Below are positions 1 to 35,467 of a stretch of 64,000 nucleotides of DNA, in pieces (positions within the stretch are counted from its first letter, which is position 1; each line of letters opens with the position of its first letter). Below the pieces are notes generated by a model. It ran no database searches, had not been told where the DNA came from, and saw nothing but the letters and a program-made list of their open reading frames with translations. Position numbers and translations under genes: made by a program. This DNA comes from Lepturacanthus savala (Eukaryota; Chordata; Actinopteri; Scombriformes; Trichiuridae): positions 33,735,488 to 33,799,487 of the forward strand of contig CM060465.1 in the NCBI GenBank assembly GCA_030544235.1. The letters are read 5' to 3'.

Positions 1-3000
1 ATGTTTTTTTCTTCAGAATTTTCATTTGTTCTAGAAAAAGGTTTATAATGAAAGAGGGTTAACATTTAAGGTTTATTTGTTCCTAACAAAGGTTTTTTGG
101 AACAAATAAATGCTTTTTTACTCGTTCCAGAAAAATGGACTTCACAAGGTACAAAGGTTAACCCCTTATGTTTTTTTCCTCAGAATTTTCATTTGTTCTA
201 GAAAAAGGTTTATAATGAACAAGGGTTAACATTTAAGGTTTATTTGTTCCTAACAAATGTTTTTTGGAACAAATAAATGCTTTTCTACTCGTTTCAGAAA
301 AATAGACTTCACAAGGTACAAACGTTAACCCCTTATGTTTTTTTCATCAGAATTTTCTTATGTTCTAGAAAAAGGTTTATAATGAGCAAGGGTTAACATT
401 TAAGGTTTAAAAAGGTGTTTTGGAACAAATAAATGCTTTTTTACTCGGTCCAGAAAAATAGACTTCACAAGGTACAAAGGTTAACCCCTTATGTTTTTTT
501 CTTCAGAATTTTCTTATGTTCTAGAAAAAGGTTTATAATGAACAAGGGTTAACATTTAAGGTTTATTTGTTCCTAACAAAGGTGTTTTGGAACAAATAAA
601 TGCTTTTTTTACTCGTTCCAGAAAATTTGACTTTACAAGGTACAAAGGTTAACCCCTTATGTTTTTTTCTTCATAATTTTCTTATGTTCTAGAAAAAGGT
701 TTATAATGAGCAAGGGTTAACATTTAAGGTTTAAAAAGGTGTTTTGGAACAAATAAATGCTTTTTTACTCGTTCCAGAAAAATGGACTTCACAAGGTACA
801 AAGGTTAACCCCTTATGTTTTTTTCCTCAGAATTTTCATTTGTTCTAGAAAAAGGTTTATAATGAACAAGGGTTAACATTTAAGGTTTATTTGTTCCTAA
901 CAAAGGTGTTTTGGAACAAATAAATGCTTTTTTACTTGTTCCAGAAAAATAGACTTCACAAGGTACAAAGGTTAACCCCTTATGTTTTTTTCTTCAGAAT
1001 TTTCATTTGTTCTAGAAAAAGGTTTATAATGAAAGAGGGTTAACATTTAAGGTTTATTTGTTCCTAACAAAGGTGTTTTGGAAAAAATAAATGCTTTTTT
1101 ACTCGTTCCAGAAAAATAGACTCCACAAGGTACAAAGGTTAACCCCTTATGTTTTTTTCCTCAGAATTTTCTTATGTTCTAGAAAAAGGTTTATAATGAG
1201 CAAGGGTTAACATTTAAGGTTTAAAAAGGTGTTTTGGAACAAATAAATGCTTTTTTACTTGTTCCAGAAAAATAGACTTCACAAGGTACAAAGGTTAACC
1301 CCTTATGTTTTTTTCTTCAGAATTTTCATTTGTTCTAGAAAAAGGTTTATAATGAAAGAGGGTTAACATTTAAGGTTTATTTGTTCCTAACAAAGGTTTT
1401 TTGGAACAAATAAATGCTTTTTTACTCGTTCCAGAAAAATAGACTTCACAAGGTACAAAGGTTAACCCCTTATGTTTTTTTCCTCCGAATTTTCATTTGT
1501 TCTAGAAAAAGGTTTATAATGAACAAGGGTTAACATTTAAGGTTTATTTGTTCCTAACAAAGGTGTTTTGGAACAAATAAATGCTTTTTTACTCGTTCCA
1601 GAAAAATAGACTTCACAAGGTACAAAGGTTAACCCCTTATGTTTTTTTCCTCAGAATTTTCTTATGTTCTAGAAAAAGGTTTATAATGAGCAAGGGTTAA
1701 CATTTAAGGTTTAAAAAGGTTTTTTGGAACAAATAAATGCTTTTTTACTCGTTCCAGAAAAATAGACTTCACAAGGTACAAAGGTTAACCCCTTATGTTT
1801 TTTTCTTCAGAATTTTCATTTGTTCTAGAAAAAGGTTTATAATGAACGAGGGTTAACATTTAAGGTTTAAAAAGGTGTTTTGGAACAAATAAATGCTTTT
1901 TTACTTGTTCCAGAAAAATAGACTTCACAAGGTACAAAGGTTAACCCCTTATGTTTTTTTCTTCAGAATTTTCATTTGTTCTAGAAAAAGGTTTATAATG
2001 AAAGAGGGTTAACATTTAAGGTTTATTTGTTCCTAACAAAGGTGTTTTGGAAAAAATAAATGCTTTTTTACTCGTTCCAGAAAAATAGACTCCACAAGGT
2101 ACAAAGGTTAACCCCTTATGTTTTTTTCCTCAGAATTTTCATTTGTTCTAGAAAAAGGTTTATAATGAACAAGGGTTAACATTTAAGGTTTATTTGTTCC
2201 TAACAAATGTTTTTTGGAACAAATAAATGCTTTTCTACTCGTTTCAGAAAAATAGACTTCACAAGGTACAAACGTTAACCCCTTATGTTTTTTTCATCAG
2301 AATTTTCTTATGTTCTAGAAAAAGGTTTATAATGAGCAAGGGTTAACATTTAAGGTTTAAAAAGGTGTTTTGGAACAAATAAATGCTTTTTTACTCGGTC
2401 CAGAAAAATAGACTTCACAAGGTACAAAGGTTAACCCCTTATGTTTTTTTCTTCAGAATTTTCTTATGTTCTAGAAAAAGGTTTATAATGAACAAGGGTT
2501 AACATTTAAGGTTTATTTGTTCCTAACAAAGGTGTTTTGGAACAAATAAATGCTTTTTTTACTCGTTCCAGAAAATTTGACTTTACAAGGTACAAAGGTT
2601 AACCCCTTATGTTTTTTTCTTCAGAATTTTCTTATGTTCTAGAAAAAGGTTTATAATGAGCAAGGGTTAACATTTAAGGTTTAAAAAGGTGTTTTGGAAC
2701 AAATAAATGCTTTTTTACTCGTTCCAGAAAAATGGACTTCACAAGGTACAAAGGTTAACCCCTTATGTTTTTTTCCTCAGAATTTTCATTTGTTCTAGAA
2801 AAAGGTTTATAATGAACAAGGGTTAACATTTAAGGTTTATTTGTTCCTAACAAAGGTGTTTTGGAACAAATAAATGCTTTTTTACTTGTTCCAGAAAAAT
2901 AGACTTCACAAGGTACAAAGGTTAACCCCTTATGTTTTTTTCTTCAGAATTTTCATTTGTTCTAGAAAAAGGTTTATAATGAAAGAGGGTTAACATTTAA

Positions 3001-6000
3001 GGTTTATTTGTTCCTAACAAAGGTGTTTTGGAAAAAATAAATGCTTTTTTACTCGTTCCAGAAAAATAGACTCCACAAGGTACAAAGGTTAACCCCTTAT
3101 GTTTTTTTCCTCAGAATTTTCTTATGTTCTAGAAAAAGGTTTATAATGAGCAAGGGTTAACATTTAAGGTTTAAAAAGGTGTTTTGGAACAAATAAATGC
3201 TTTTTTACTTGTTCCAGAAAAATAGACTTCACAAGGTACAAAGGTTAACCCCTTATGTTTTTTTCTTCAGAATTTTCATTTGTTCTAGAAAAAGGTTTAT
3301 AATGAAAGAGGGTTAACATTTAAGGTTTATTTGTTCCTAACAAAGGTTTTTTGGAACAAATAAATGCTTTTTTACTCGTTCCAGAAAAATGGACTTCACA
3401 AGGTACAAAGGTTAACCCCTTATGTTTTTTTCCTCAGAATTTTCATTTGTTCTAGAAAAAGGTTTATAATGAACAAGGGTTAACATTTAAGGTTTATTTG
3501 TTTCTAACAAATGTTTTTTGGAACAAATAAATGCTTTTCTACTCGTTTCAGAAAAATAGACTTCACAAGGTACAAACGTTAACCCCTTATGTTTTTTTCA
3601 TCAGAATTTTCTTATGTTCTAGAAAAAGGTTTATAATGAGCAAGGGTTAACATTTAAGGTTTAAAAAGGTGTTTTGGAACAAATAAATGCTTTTTTACTC
3701 GGTCCAGAAAAATAGACTTCACAAGGTACAAAGGTTAACCCCTTATGTTTTTTTCTTCAGAATTTTCTTATGTTCTAGAAAAAGGTTTATAATGAACAAG
3801 GGTTAACATTTAAGGTTTATTTGTTCCTAACAAAGGTGTTTTGGAACAAATAAATGCTTTTTTTACTCGTTCCAGAAAATTTGACTTTACAAGGTACAAA
3901 GGTTAACCCCTTATGTTTTTTTCTTCAGAATTTTCTTATGTTCTAGAAAAAGGTTTATAATGAGCAAGGGTTAACATTTAAGGTTTAAAAAGGTGTTTTG
4001 GAACAAATAAATGCTTTTTTACTCGTTCCAGAAAAATGGACTTCACAAGGTACAAAGGTTAACCCCTTATGTTTTTTTCCTCAGAATTTTCATTTGTTCT
4101 AGAAAAAGGTTTATAATGAACAAGGGTTAACATTTAAGGTTTATTTGTTCCTAACAAAGGTGTTTTGGAACAAATAAATGCTTTTTTACTTGTTCCAGAA
4201 AAATAGACTTCACAAGGTACAAAGGTTAACCCCTTATGTTTTTTTCTTCAGAATTTTCATTTGTTCTAGAAAAAGGTTTATAATGAAAGAGGGTTAACAT
4301 TTAAGGTTTATTTGTTCCTAACAAAGGTGTTTTGGAAAAAATAAATGCTTTTTTACTCGTTCCAGAAAAATAGACTCCACAAGGTACAAAGGTTAACCCC
4401 TTATGTTTTTTTCCTCAGAATTTTCTTATGTTCTAGAAAAAGGTTTATAATGAGCAAGGGTTAACATTTAAGGTTTAAAAAGGTGTTTTGGAACAAATAA
4501 ATGCTTTTTTACTTGTTCCAGAAAAATAGACTTCACAAGGTACAAAGGTTAACCCCTTATGTTTTTTTCTTCAGAATTTTCATTTGTTCTAGAAAAAGGT
4601 TTATAATGAAAGAGGGTTAACATTTAAGGTTTATTTGTTCCTAACAAAGGTGTTTTGGAAAAAATAAATGCTTTTTTACTCGTTCCAGAAAAATAGACTC
4701 CACAAGGTACAAAGGTTAACCCCTTATGTTTTTTTCCTCAGAATTTTCTTATGTTCTAGAAAAAGGTTTATAATGAGCAAGGGTTAACATTTAAGGTTTA
4801 AAAAGGTGTTTTGGAACAAATAAATGCTTTTTTACTTGTTCCAGAAAAATAGACTTCACAAGGTACAAAGGTTAACCCCTTATGTTTTTTTCCTCCGAAT
4901 TTTCATTTGTTCTAGAAAAAGGTTTATAATGAACAAGGGTTAACATTTAAGGTTTATTTGTTCCTAACAAAGGTGTTTTGGAACAAATAAATGCTTTTTT
5001 ACTCGTTCCAGAAAAATAGACTTCACAAGGTACAAAGGTTAACCCCTTATGTTTTTTTCCTCAGAATTTTCATTTGTTCTAGAAAAAGGTTTATAATGAA
5101 CGAGGGTTAACATTTAAGGTTTATTTGTTCCTAACAAAGGTTTTTTGGAACAAATAAATGCTTTTCTACTCGTTCTAGAAAATTTGACTTCACAAGGTAC
5201 AAAGGTTAACCCCTTATGTTTTTTTCTTCAGAATTTTCAATTGTTCTAGAAAAAGGTTTATAATGAACGAGGGTTAACATTTAAGGTTTAAAAAGGTGTT
5301 TTGGAACAAATAAATGCTTTTTTACTTGTTCCAGAAAAATAGACTTCACAAGATACAAAGGTTAACCCCTTATGTTTTTTTCATCAGAATTTTCTTATGT
5401 TCTAGAAAAAGGTTTATAATGAGCAAGGGTTAACATTTAAGGTTTAAAAAGGTGTTTTGGAACAAATAAATGCTTTTTTACTTGTTCCAGAAAAATAGAC
5501 TTCACAAGGTACAAAGGTTAACCCCTTATGTTTTTTTCTTCAGAATTTTCATTTGTTCTAGAAAAAGGTTTATAATAAAGAGGGTTAACATTTAAGGTTT
5601 ATTTGTTCCTAACAAAGGTTTTTTGGAACAAATAAATGCTTTTTTACTCGTTCCAGAAAAATAGACTTCACAAGGTACAAAGGTTAACCCCTTATGTTTT
5701 TTTCCTCAGAATTTTCATTTGTTCTAGAAAAAGGTTTATAATGAACGAGGGTTAACATTTAAGGTTTATTTGTTCCTAACAAAGGTTTTTTGGAACAAAT
5801 AAATGCTTTTCTACTCGTTCTAGAAAATTTGACTTCACAAGGTACAAAGGTTAACCCCTTATGTTTTTTTCCTCAGAATTTTCTTATGTTCTAGAAAAAG
5901 GTTTATAATGAGCAAGGGTTAACATTTAAGGTTTAAAAAGATGTTTTGGAACAAATAAATGCTTTTTTACTCGTTCCAGAAAAATAGACTTCACAAGGTA

Positions 6001-7735
6001 CAAAGGTTAACCCCTTATGTTTTTTTCTTCAGAATTTTCATTTGTTCTAGAAAAAGGTTTATAATGAAAGAGGGTTAACATTTAAGGTTTATTTGTTCCT
6101 AACAAAGGTTTTTTGGAACAAATAAATGCTTTTTTACTCGTTCCAGAAAAATAGACTTCACAAGGTACAAAGGTTAACCCCTTATGTTTTTTTCCTCCGA
6201 ATTTTCATTTGTTCTAGAAAAAGGTTTATAATGAACAAGGGTTAACATTTAAGGTTTATTTGTTCCTAACAAAGGTGTTTTGGAACAAATAAATGCTTTT
6301 TTACTCGTTCCAGAAAAATAGACTTCACAAGGTACAAAGGTTAACCCCTTATGTTTTTTTCCTCAGAATTTTCTTATGTTCTAGAAAAAGGTTTATAATG
6401 AGCAAGGGTTAACATTTAAGGTTTAAAAAGGTTTTTTGGAACAAATAAATGCTTTTTTACTCGTTCCAGAAAAATAGACTTCACAAGGTACAAAGGTTAA
6501 CCCCTTATGTTTTTTTCTTCAGAATTTTCATTTGTTCTAGAAAAAGGTTTATAATGAACGAGGGTTAACATTTAAGGTTTATTTGTTCCTAACAAAGGTT
6601 TTTTGGAACAAATAAATGCTTTTCTACTCGTTCTAGAAAATTTGACTTCACAAGGTACAAAGGTTAACCCCTTATGTTTTTTTCCTCAGAATTTTCTTAT
6701 GTTCTAGAAAAAGGTTTATAATGAGCAAGGGTTAACATTTAAGGTTTAAAAAGATGTTTTGGAACAAATAAATGCTTTTTTACTCGTTCCAGAAAAATAG
6801 ACTTCACAAGGTACAAAGGTTAACCCCTTATGTTTTTTTTCTCAGAATTTTCTTATGTTCTAGAAAAAGGTTTATAATGAGCAAGGGTTAACATTTAAGG
6901 TTTAAAGGGGTGTTTTGGAACAAATAAATGCTTTTTTACTCTTTCCAGAAAAATAGTGTTCCCAAGGTACAAAGGTTAACACCTTATGTTTTTTTTCTCA
7001 GAATTTTCTTATGTTCTAGAAAAAGGTTTATAATGAACAAGGGTTAACATTTAAAGTTTATTTGTTCCTAACAAAGGTTTTTTGGAACAAATAAACGCTT
7101 TTTTACTCGTTCCAGAAAAATAGACTTCACAAGGTACAAACGTTAACCCCTTATGTTTTTTTCATCAGAATTTTCTTATGTTCTAGAAAAAGGTTTATAA
7201 TGAACGAGGGTTAACATTTAAGGTTTAAAAGGGTGTTTTGGAACAAATAAATGCTTTTTTACTCGTTCCAGAAAAATAGACTTCACAAGGTACAAAGGTT
7301 AACCCCTTATGTTTTTTTTCCTCTGAATTTTCATTTGTTCTAGAAAAAGGTTTATAATGAACAAGGGTTAACATTTAAGGTTTAAAAAGGTGTTTTGGAA
7401 CAAATAAATGCTTTTTTACTCGTTCCAGAAAAATAGACTTCACAAGGTACAAAGGTTAACCCCTTATGTTTTTTTTCCTCTGAATTTTCATTTGTTCTAG
7501 AAAAAAGTTTTATAACATTTAAATGTTATAAGGTTTAACATTTAAGGTTTAAAAAGTTTTTCCTCAAAATTCTGAGCAAAATGTAAAGTTTAAAAATGCT
7601 TTTTTCTCCTTCCAGAAAAATAGTCAAAAAGACTTTATAAGAAGGTTAACCCTTTATGTTTTTTTCCTCCTCAGAATTTTCATTTGCTCTAGAAAAAAAG
7701 TTTATAAGGAAAAAGCATTACAATTTAAGGTTTAG
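1..7735. repeat. Satellite array, 156-168 bp monomers with higher-order repeats
   Basis: About 45 head-to-tail monomers. Taking ATGTTTTTTTC as the start of each, successive starts fall at 1, 168, 335, 491 and 659, giving 167, 167, 156 and 168 bp. The short form lacks 11 bases in the middle (TTTAAAAAGG instead of TTTATTTGTTCCTAACAAAGG). Diagnostic variants recur at fixed distances: the variant gaaaatttga is at 621, 2571 and 3875 (steps of 1950 and 1304), and tcctccga is at 1481, 4891 and 6193. Monomers are therefore organised into higher-order units of about 8 or 12. Monomers from about 6840 rightward are progressively diverged and the array decays by about 7735, as expected at a satellite edge. 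The left edge is outside the window. The array lies 3' of the last visible appl2 exon, so it is inferred to sit in the terminal appl2 intron. Confidence 0.95.
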
Positions 7736-8216
7736 ATGTTTATTCATCCACAAAAAGTGTAAATTATTAAACAATTATTTTTAATTATTATTATGTTTTC
7801 AGAATTCTGAGATTAAAGTCTCTTTTTTCTGGAATGAATAACAAAACATTTTCAAACCTTAAATTTACTCAGAAGTTTTTTCCTTGGAAGAATTGAGAAC
7901 TCTAGTATGAGTCAACCTGTGATTCAGAGTTTTAAACTGTAAATCCTATCCTTGAAGAGATTTCTCGACACAAAGATTAACACCAACCATGAAGCAGCGT
8001 CAGTGACTAAAAGGAGAATCTTAAAACATCTCTTCAAAATTTAAACAGCAGAGATCAAGATATTTCTTTCTTTCAGTCTTTAGTATGTAGTATTCAGGCT
8101 GCATCTAATTTTTCCCATAATGCAATTCAACAACATGCGACCCTCATCTTTTAAACTTCATAACCTTTTTAAAAACACAGGCCATAAAAAAACCCAATAA
8201 GTTTTAATGAATTTAC
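7736..8216. other. appl2: Unique AT-rich DNA between satellite and appl2 exon 20
   Basis: Intronic sequence of appl2 (minus strand). I searched it for a final exon encoding the conserved APPL2 C-terminal segment and found none. No repeat unit of the satellite is recognisable beyond about 7735. Confidence 0.6.
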
Positions 8217-29951
<21,735 letters not shown>

Positions 29952-29984
29952 CTTGTTATCGTTGGAGAGGAGGAGGAGGAGGAG

Positions 29985-30125
29985 GCGGAGGAGAAGGGGA
30001 ATGTGAATGAGGGGGCTTGAATTATTCAGCACGTGGACTCGGTTTCCCAGAAGCCTTTGCGCGGCGGAGGGTTACACGTCGGAGTTTGGAGGCGGGGCCA
30101 GGCTGATGGCGTCATCGTGGAGCAA
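29985..30125 (-). promoter_or_regulatory. appl2: Putative appl2 promoter and 5' UTR region
   Basis: A GC-rich island immediately upstream of the start codon. It contains a purine run (gaggaggaggagg), an E-box CACGTG at 30030-30035, a GC box ggcggggc at about 30091 and a CRE-like tggcgtcatc at about 30107. There is no TATA box in the sense direction, typical of a housekeeping, GC-box promoter. The start site cannot be fixed. Confidence 0.5.
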
Positions 30126-30169
30126 CTCGTGACCACGAAATAGTACTAATAAATAAAGAAATTAAACTC

Positions 30170-30990
30170 TATTATTAAACTTTAGATCCTTTTAGGTTAA
30201 TTTCACATCCATAAATATAAATTAAAAAATTCATCACCATCATGTAACATCATTTATTTTTGATTGAAACTGACTAATAAACTAATAAAAATAATGATGA
30301 TGATAATAATAATAATAATAATATTTTGTTATAATTTTAACATTATTTTTTGGAAAATTTAACTATAAATTCTATCACATCTGTCCTCCCCATTTATTTT
30401 TGATTGAAATTGATTATTAAACTATTATTATTAATAACAATTATTATTATACTATATCATATTTATTATTATATATTATATAAGTTATAATAATAATTTG
30501 TTACAATTATAACATTATTATTTGGAAAATTAAACTCACATCTGTCACATCTGTCTTTTATGTTTATTTTCATGAATATTTTGTAATTTATTTTTGATTG
30601 AAATTGATTATTAAACTAAAAAAATAATAATAATAATAAGTATTATTATTGTATAAGTTATAATAATAATAATTATTATTATTATTATAACTTATATAAT
30701 ACAAATAATGTGTGTTATAACATTATTTTTTAAAAATTAAACTATAAAGTCTGTCCTTTATGTTTATTTTCATGAACATTTTGTAATTTATTTTTTATTG
30801 TAATTGATTATTAAACTGATAATAATAATAATTATTATTATAACTTAGATAATAATATTATTATTTTTATATATATTATTTTATAATAATATTATTTTAT
30901 TTTTAAATTCAACTATAAAGACTGTCACATCTGTTCTTTATGTTTATTTTCATGAACATTTTTTTATTTTTATTTATATATTAAATGTAT
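30170..30990. repeat. AT-rich degenerate tandem repeat in the intergenic region
   Basis: Four or five blocks share tttatttttgattgaaattgattattaaact, runs of (ATA/TTA) and a ctgtcacatctgtcctttatgtttattttcatgaa segment, at steps of about 145-200 bp. 30991-32500 continues AT-rich with nothing recognisable. Confidence 0.65.
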
Positions 30991-32559
30991 CATTATACAT
31001 GTATACATTATACATTATACATATGCTTATTGTATGTGAATTGTTTGTACAATTTTAATTGTCAATAAAACTTTGAAAAAAGGAAAGAAATATTACAACA
31101 TAAATAAATACATATGCACATAAATAAAATACATAAATAATAAAACATTAATTAAATAATAATAAAAATAAATAAAATAAATAAATAAAAAAATAATAAA
31201 ATACATTTTAGCATGAAGGACAAAAAGTATATATTGCATAAATTGTTTAAATAATGAAAAAAATAGATTAATAATAATGTCTTTTGGGGTTTTACAATTA
31301 TTTATTTCTATATTTCTACATTTCTTCATTTATTTATTTATTATTTGTGCATTTATTTATTTAAAGAATTATGTCATTATGGCCCCTCATCATAAACATT
31401 TATTTAGAATTTTTTAATTTAATTTTTTTCATCTGTTTATTTGTGTATTGATTCTTTACAAGCTTCGACAGGTCGTTGTCAGTAATAGATGAGGCTCTGT
31501 CTAAATAACCTTTTACCATTTCAGTGTAAACAGTGACCCCATGTGGCCATAAGAAGAATTGCAGCGTTAAAAAATAAGATATTTGCCACTAATAGTAGTT
31601 TAAATGAATAATTACAACCTGGACATTGTTGAATATTATCCATTTTTTAAAATGTCATGTGCACATTTTTAAATTTATGTTTTTTCTATGTATTTTATAT
31701 ATGTTTATATCTTTTGTCAAATCCCTTTAACAGTATACTAGTATGACAATAATTCATTTTATTGATTAAAAAACATAAAACGTGTGTAATATATATAGTA
31801 TTACCAATATATGCATTTAGGCCTGCAAATGACAATTCTTTTCCTATTTTTTCAATGCACTGATTTGATCTAAACTGCTTGTTTTATACTTTATATTCAA
31901 TTAACTCTAGAAGCAGAGCTCCATACTCCAGACTTCCTGCAGAGGGTGCAAACACCTTCAATTTCATAAATAGTTTGAAGATATTTGTGGTGATAATTAT
32001 AGATAATTATGTTGTGGGATGAGTTATTTTATCTTTCCAAACCCTTAATAGTCAAATTATACTGTAAACTAGAGAATTAATTAGTAAATATGCACATTTT
32101 ACATTATCTCACTGAGGAATTAAGTATAACAGTTATGAGAGCTACTGATACAAATATATTAATAAAACGTTATCAAAAATCCAATCCTAACATGTCATTT
32201 AATCTAATTTTTTATTTCCTTATTTATTATATTTTGAACATTTTCATTATGCAGTAATAATATCTTATAATAAAGAGTGAAAGCTGATAAAACACAAAAC
32301 CTTAGATTTACATTATCTATAAAATAAACTTGCTCAGAGACACTTGAGGACTCTAATACAATAAAATTGACTTATATTTGTTTTACGAGGTTCTTATATA
32401 ATGTTTAATCTATTTAATTAGTTCCATTAAAGTTGTATATTGTTTTTGTTCTGTCTAATTATTCAATTCAAACAACTCTATTGTCCCTGAGGAAAACGGG
32501 CAGAAAAAAAAAAGAGTGAAACAAATAATATAATAATAATAAGCTTATAAAATAATCAT

Positions 32560-32840
32560 CAGCCTGTCAGTCATCTGTAAAGCGTTTTAATTGCACTAAT
32601 CTGCACAAAAGGTGCTGTAGAAATAAAGTGTGAATGGCTGAAGACGGTCGTATCTGCAGCTAAAGGAGTTTGTGTTAAAGCAGGCAAGCTGTGACAAGCA
32701 GCACCTCCTCATTAAAGCTCCAGGAGAACATCTCCTCCTCCCCGTGGACCGCTGGGGTTTAATTGGCGAAGTTCTGGCCGTGAATCAGTCGAGACATTTC
32801 CATACGAACTAATAATTGTGGCTCAGCAAATCCTGGATTA
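32560..32840. other. Candidate regulatory island between the divergent genes
   Basis: Unique, mixed-composition DNA in an AT-rich stretch, with no ORF of note. It lies between the divergent promoters, so an enhancer role is possible but not shown. Confidence 0.25.
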
Positions 32841-33179
32841 TAAAAATATATATATATATTCTTAATGCCTGTTGAACTGTGATAAACAAAGCTGTAAATC
32901 AGCTGAGGACAAAGAATTGTAGCTTTTAAAGGGAAAAACGCTTGTGACTAGTGGATAATGTATTAGACAATAGTGAAAAATACAAAACTAATCGACAGCT
33001 ATAATCAGAAAGTACTTTATCCAGCTGTTTTATTAAGAATCAGCATCAACTTGCTCATAATAATCATGTCAAAATGTCAATTTCTCGACTTTATAATGTC
33101 CTCTATGTATATTTAAGTTGTTTATTTCAAGATAGTTGTATATAGGACAGTGTATTTAATATATTTTACATGATGCGTT

Positions 33180-33445
33180 ACTGCAAAAACTGAAATCTGA
33201 GGTTAAAATATCTTGTTTTTGGTACAATTAGTCCAAATTTGAATGAATTATCTTATTCCACTGGCAGATAATTTAGCTTATTTCAAGTGTTTTTTCCTGA
33301 TTTGGGTCAAGTTGGTCTTAGAAAACAAGACGAACAAAAAAAAAAAGATTAAATTGACTAAAATCAGAATTCTACTCAATATTAATCGAATTGTACAATA
33401 AAACAAGATATTCCACCTATTTGTTAAGATTTCAGTTGTAGTCTA
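33180..33445. mobile_element. Solo copy of the ~300 bp palindromic TIR element
   Basis: Left end actgcaaaaactgaaat and a far end resembling its inverse (ttaagatttcagttgtag). Inner halves contain caattagtccaa, attatcttattccactggcagataattta and the decayed inverse. Same family as the array at 36279-38960. Confidence 0.6.
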
Positions 33446-33944
33446 ATGTTCAGCAGGAATAAAGTCTTTTCAGTCTTTTATTTTTATTATTACTATTATA
33501 ATTTTATTTAATTTAAATTGACAAATAAACTGATTTAAAGCCTTAAATTAGATTGGACGGTATTTAGTATTAAACTTAAGCTCCGGAGGCTTCATTAGAG
33601 TGTTTGTCACTGTAAACTTCTCATTAGAATTGAAAAAAACCCTCCCATGCACTCAGATATAACATCATATGATAATACACGTGAGAATTAGTTTTACATG
33701 TGATGACTGCTAATATAATCATCCTGTCATCTAAACTGCACTTGTCTAGTCGCATGACAGAAAAAAGGCAAAGAGATTTATGGGAAATAATTTCTATATG
33801 GAGCAAATATGGGGTCAAATATGTTGTACCTGAAAAAATTAGAAAATAAAACAGAAATACATCAATTAAAAGCCCTTTTTGTTCAGGTTAAATATAATTA
33901 CACATGATTCACTTTGCCCATTTTAAGTTTAAATTTTTTGGTTT

Positions 33945-35050
33945 TATAAAACATTTGACCCGATATTAGCTCCATACGCCCACGATAGGTCAGGGTCTGC
34001 AGCCTGAAACCTAAAAAATTAACCCGTTAAACTCCAGGGTTCCCCTGAGATTGCTCCACTAATCATGTACAAATATAGTGAAGCTATACATCAAATTAAA
34101 CAGGAGAAACTCCACTACAAGCACATATAAGTCATATTTACACACACCAAACACAACTCCAACACCAAGCTAATTAATTAACAAATATGAAAATCGGTAT
34201 ACGATCATAAAGCCAACCCACTTGCCACATTTTGATGGCTAGCGCTCTGATACTTCATGTTATACAAACAAATGACATCTCATATGAAAGCTGAGACTGT
34301 GACGAGTCCAACGGTACCATCAGTGTAGCTTTATGACAAAAACTCAGTAAACTAGCAGCCAAAAAACACTACAGTAAAAAGTCGCTTGTTTGAAGCGACT
34401 AACAAAAAATGTGAAAATGTTTATTTGAGATCAATAAATGTTCGTTTAGTGTCGACAAACATCTCTGTGTTTATTCCAGACATACCCTACTGACTATGGG
34501 TATGTCCTAAACATAAAAAAGGGCTGGAGGTCAAGGGGTTAAGATCTGAAACTTAAAAAATCTGAATCTAAAAAGACAAACCAGACAAATATATATAAAT
34601 TTATCCAGTCTGAAACTGAAAAAGTAAGATCTGAAACCATAAAAAAATAACAGTAATAATAATTGAAACTGTAATTATATTTAACCTAAAACAAAAAAAG
34701 GTGTACACTTGTTTTATGTTGATGTAAAATGAAAATAAATATCGATGGTCGACATAAATATTGACGTATTTCCCAGATTTCAAGATCAAAATTTGAAAAT
34801 TCAGTTTTAATTTTTATTTTTTCGAAAGTACAAAACATTTGACGCAATATTAGCTCCATACACCGACACTAGATAAGGAAAAACTGAAAAATTAAGATCT
34901 GAAACCATAAATAATTATAATAAGAAGAATTGAATCTGTAATTATATTTAACCTAAAACAAATAAAGGTGTACACTTGTTTTTATGTTGAATATGTTGAT
35001 CTATTTCCCAGAATTCAAGAAGTACGACATATTTGACCCTATATCAGCTC
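33945..35050. repeat. Locally duplicated AT-rich blocks
   Basis: The run agatctgaaaccataaa...gaaactgtaattatatttaacctaaaacaaa...ggtgtacacttgtttt occurs at about 34627-34720 and 34893-34982. The phrase atattagctccatac occurs three times (33963, 34850, and diverged near 35040). Confidence 0.6.
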
Positions 35051-35111
35051 CATACATCTGCAGGCTTTTCCCAGCATCTCACTCATTAATTATCAAACTC
35101 TCCGAAACAGG

Positions 35112-35113
<2 letters not shown>

Positions 35114-35171
<58 letters not shown>
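35114..35171. repeat. (TG)n microsatellite upstream of C12orf75
   Basis: About 29 uninterrupted units. Confidence 0.97.
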
Positions 35172-35172
<1 letters not shown>

Positions 35173-35299
35173 TGAATGAGCTCTTCTATGTCTTTTAGCC
35201 GACAAAAAAAAGGGTCAATTTGGGAATTTGACAGGAAGTCACATGCCCCTAATAGCAACACATTTAATTTTCCCCCCCTATCTTTATATAGAAGGGAAG

Positions 35300-35400
35300 C
35301 TCCCTATTGGCCGGGATTCTCCGCCTCCTTTCCCCCGGTTTCCCCGGCAACCGTGTCAGGGTGGAGAAAAAAGCAAATCATGTGAGAGCATAGCATCCTT

Positions 35401-35467
<67 letters not shown>

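Noticed and set aside
1..7735. CRISPR array
   Set aside because: Whole monomers repeat without unique spacers; eukaryotic satellite.
1..7735. CENP-B box in the satellite
   Set aside because: No TTCGnnnnAnnCGGG-type match in the monomer.
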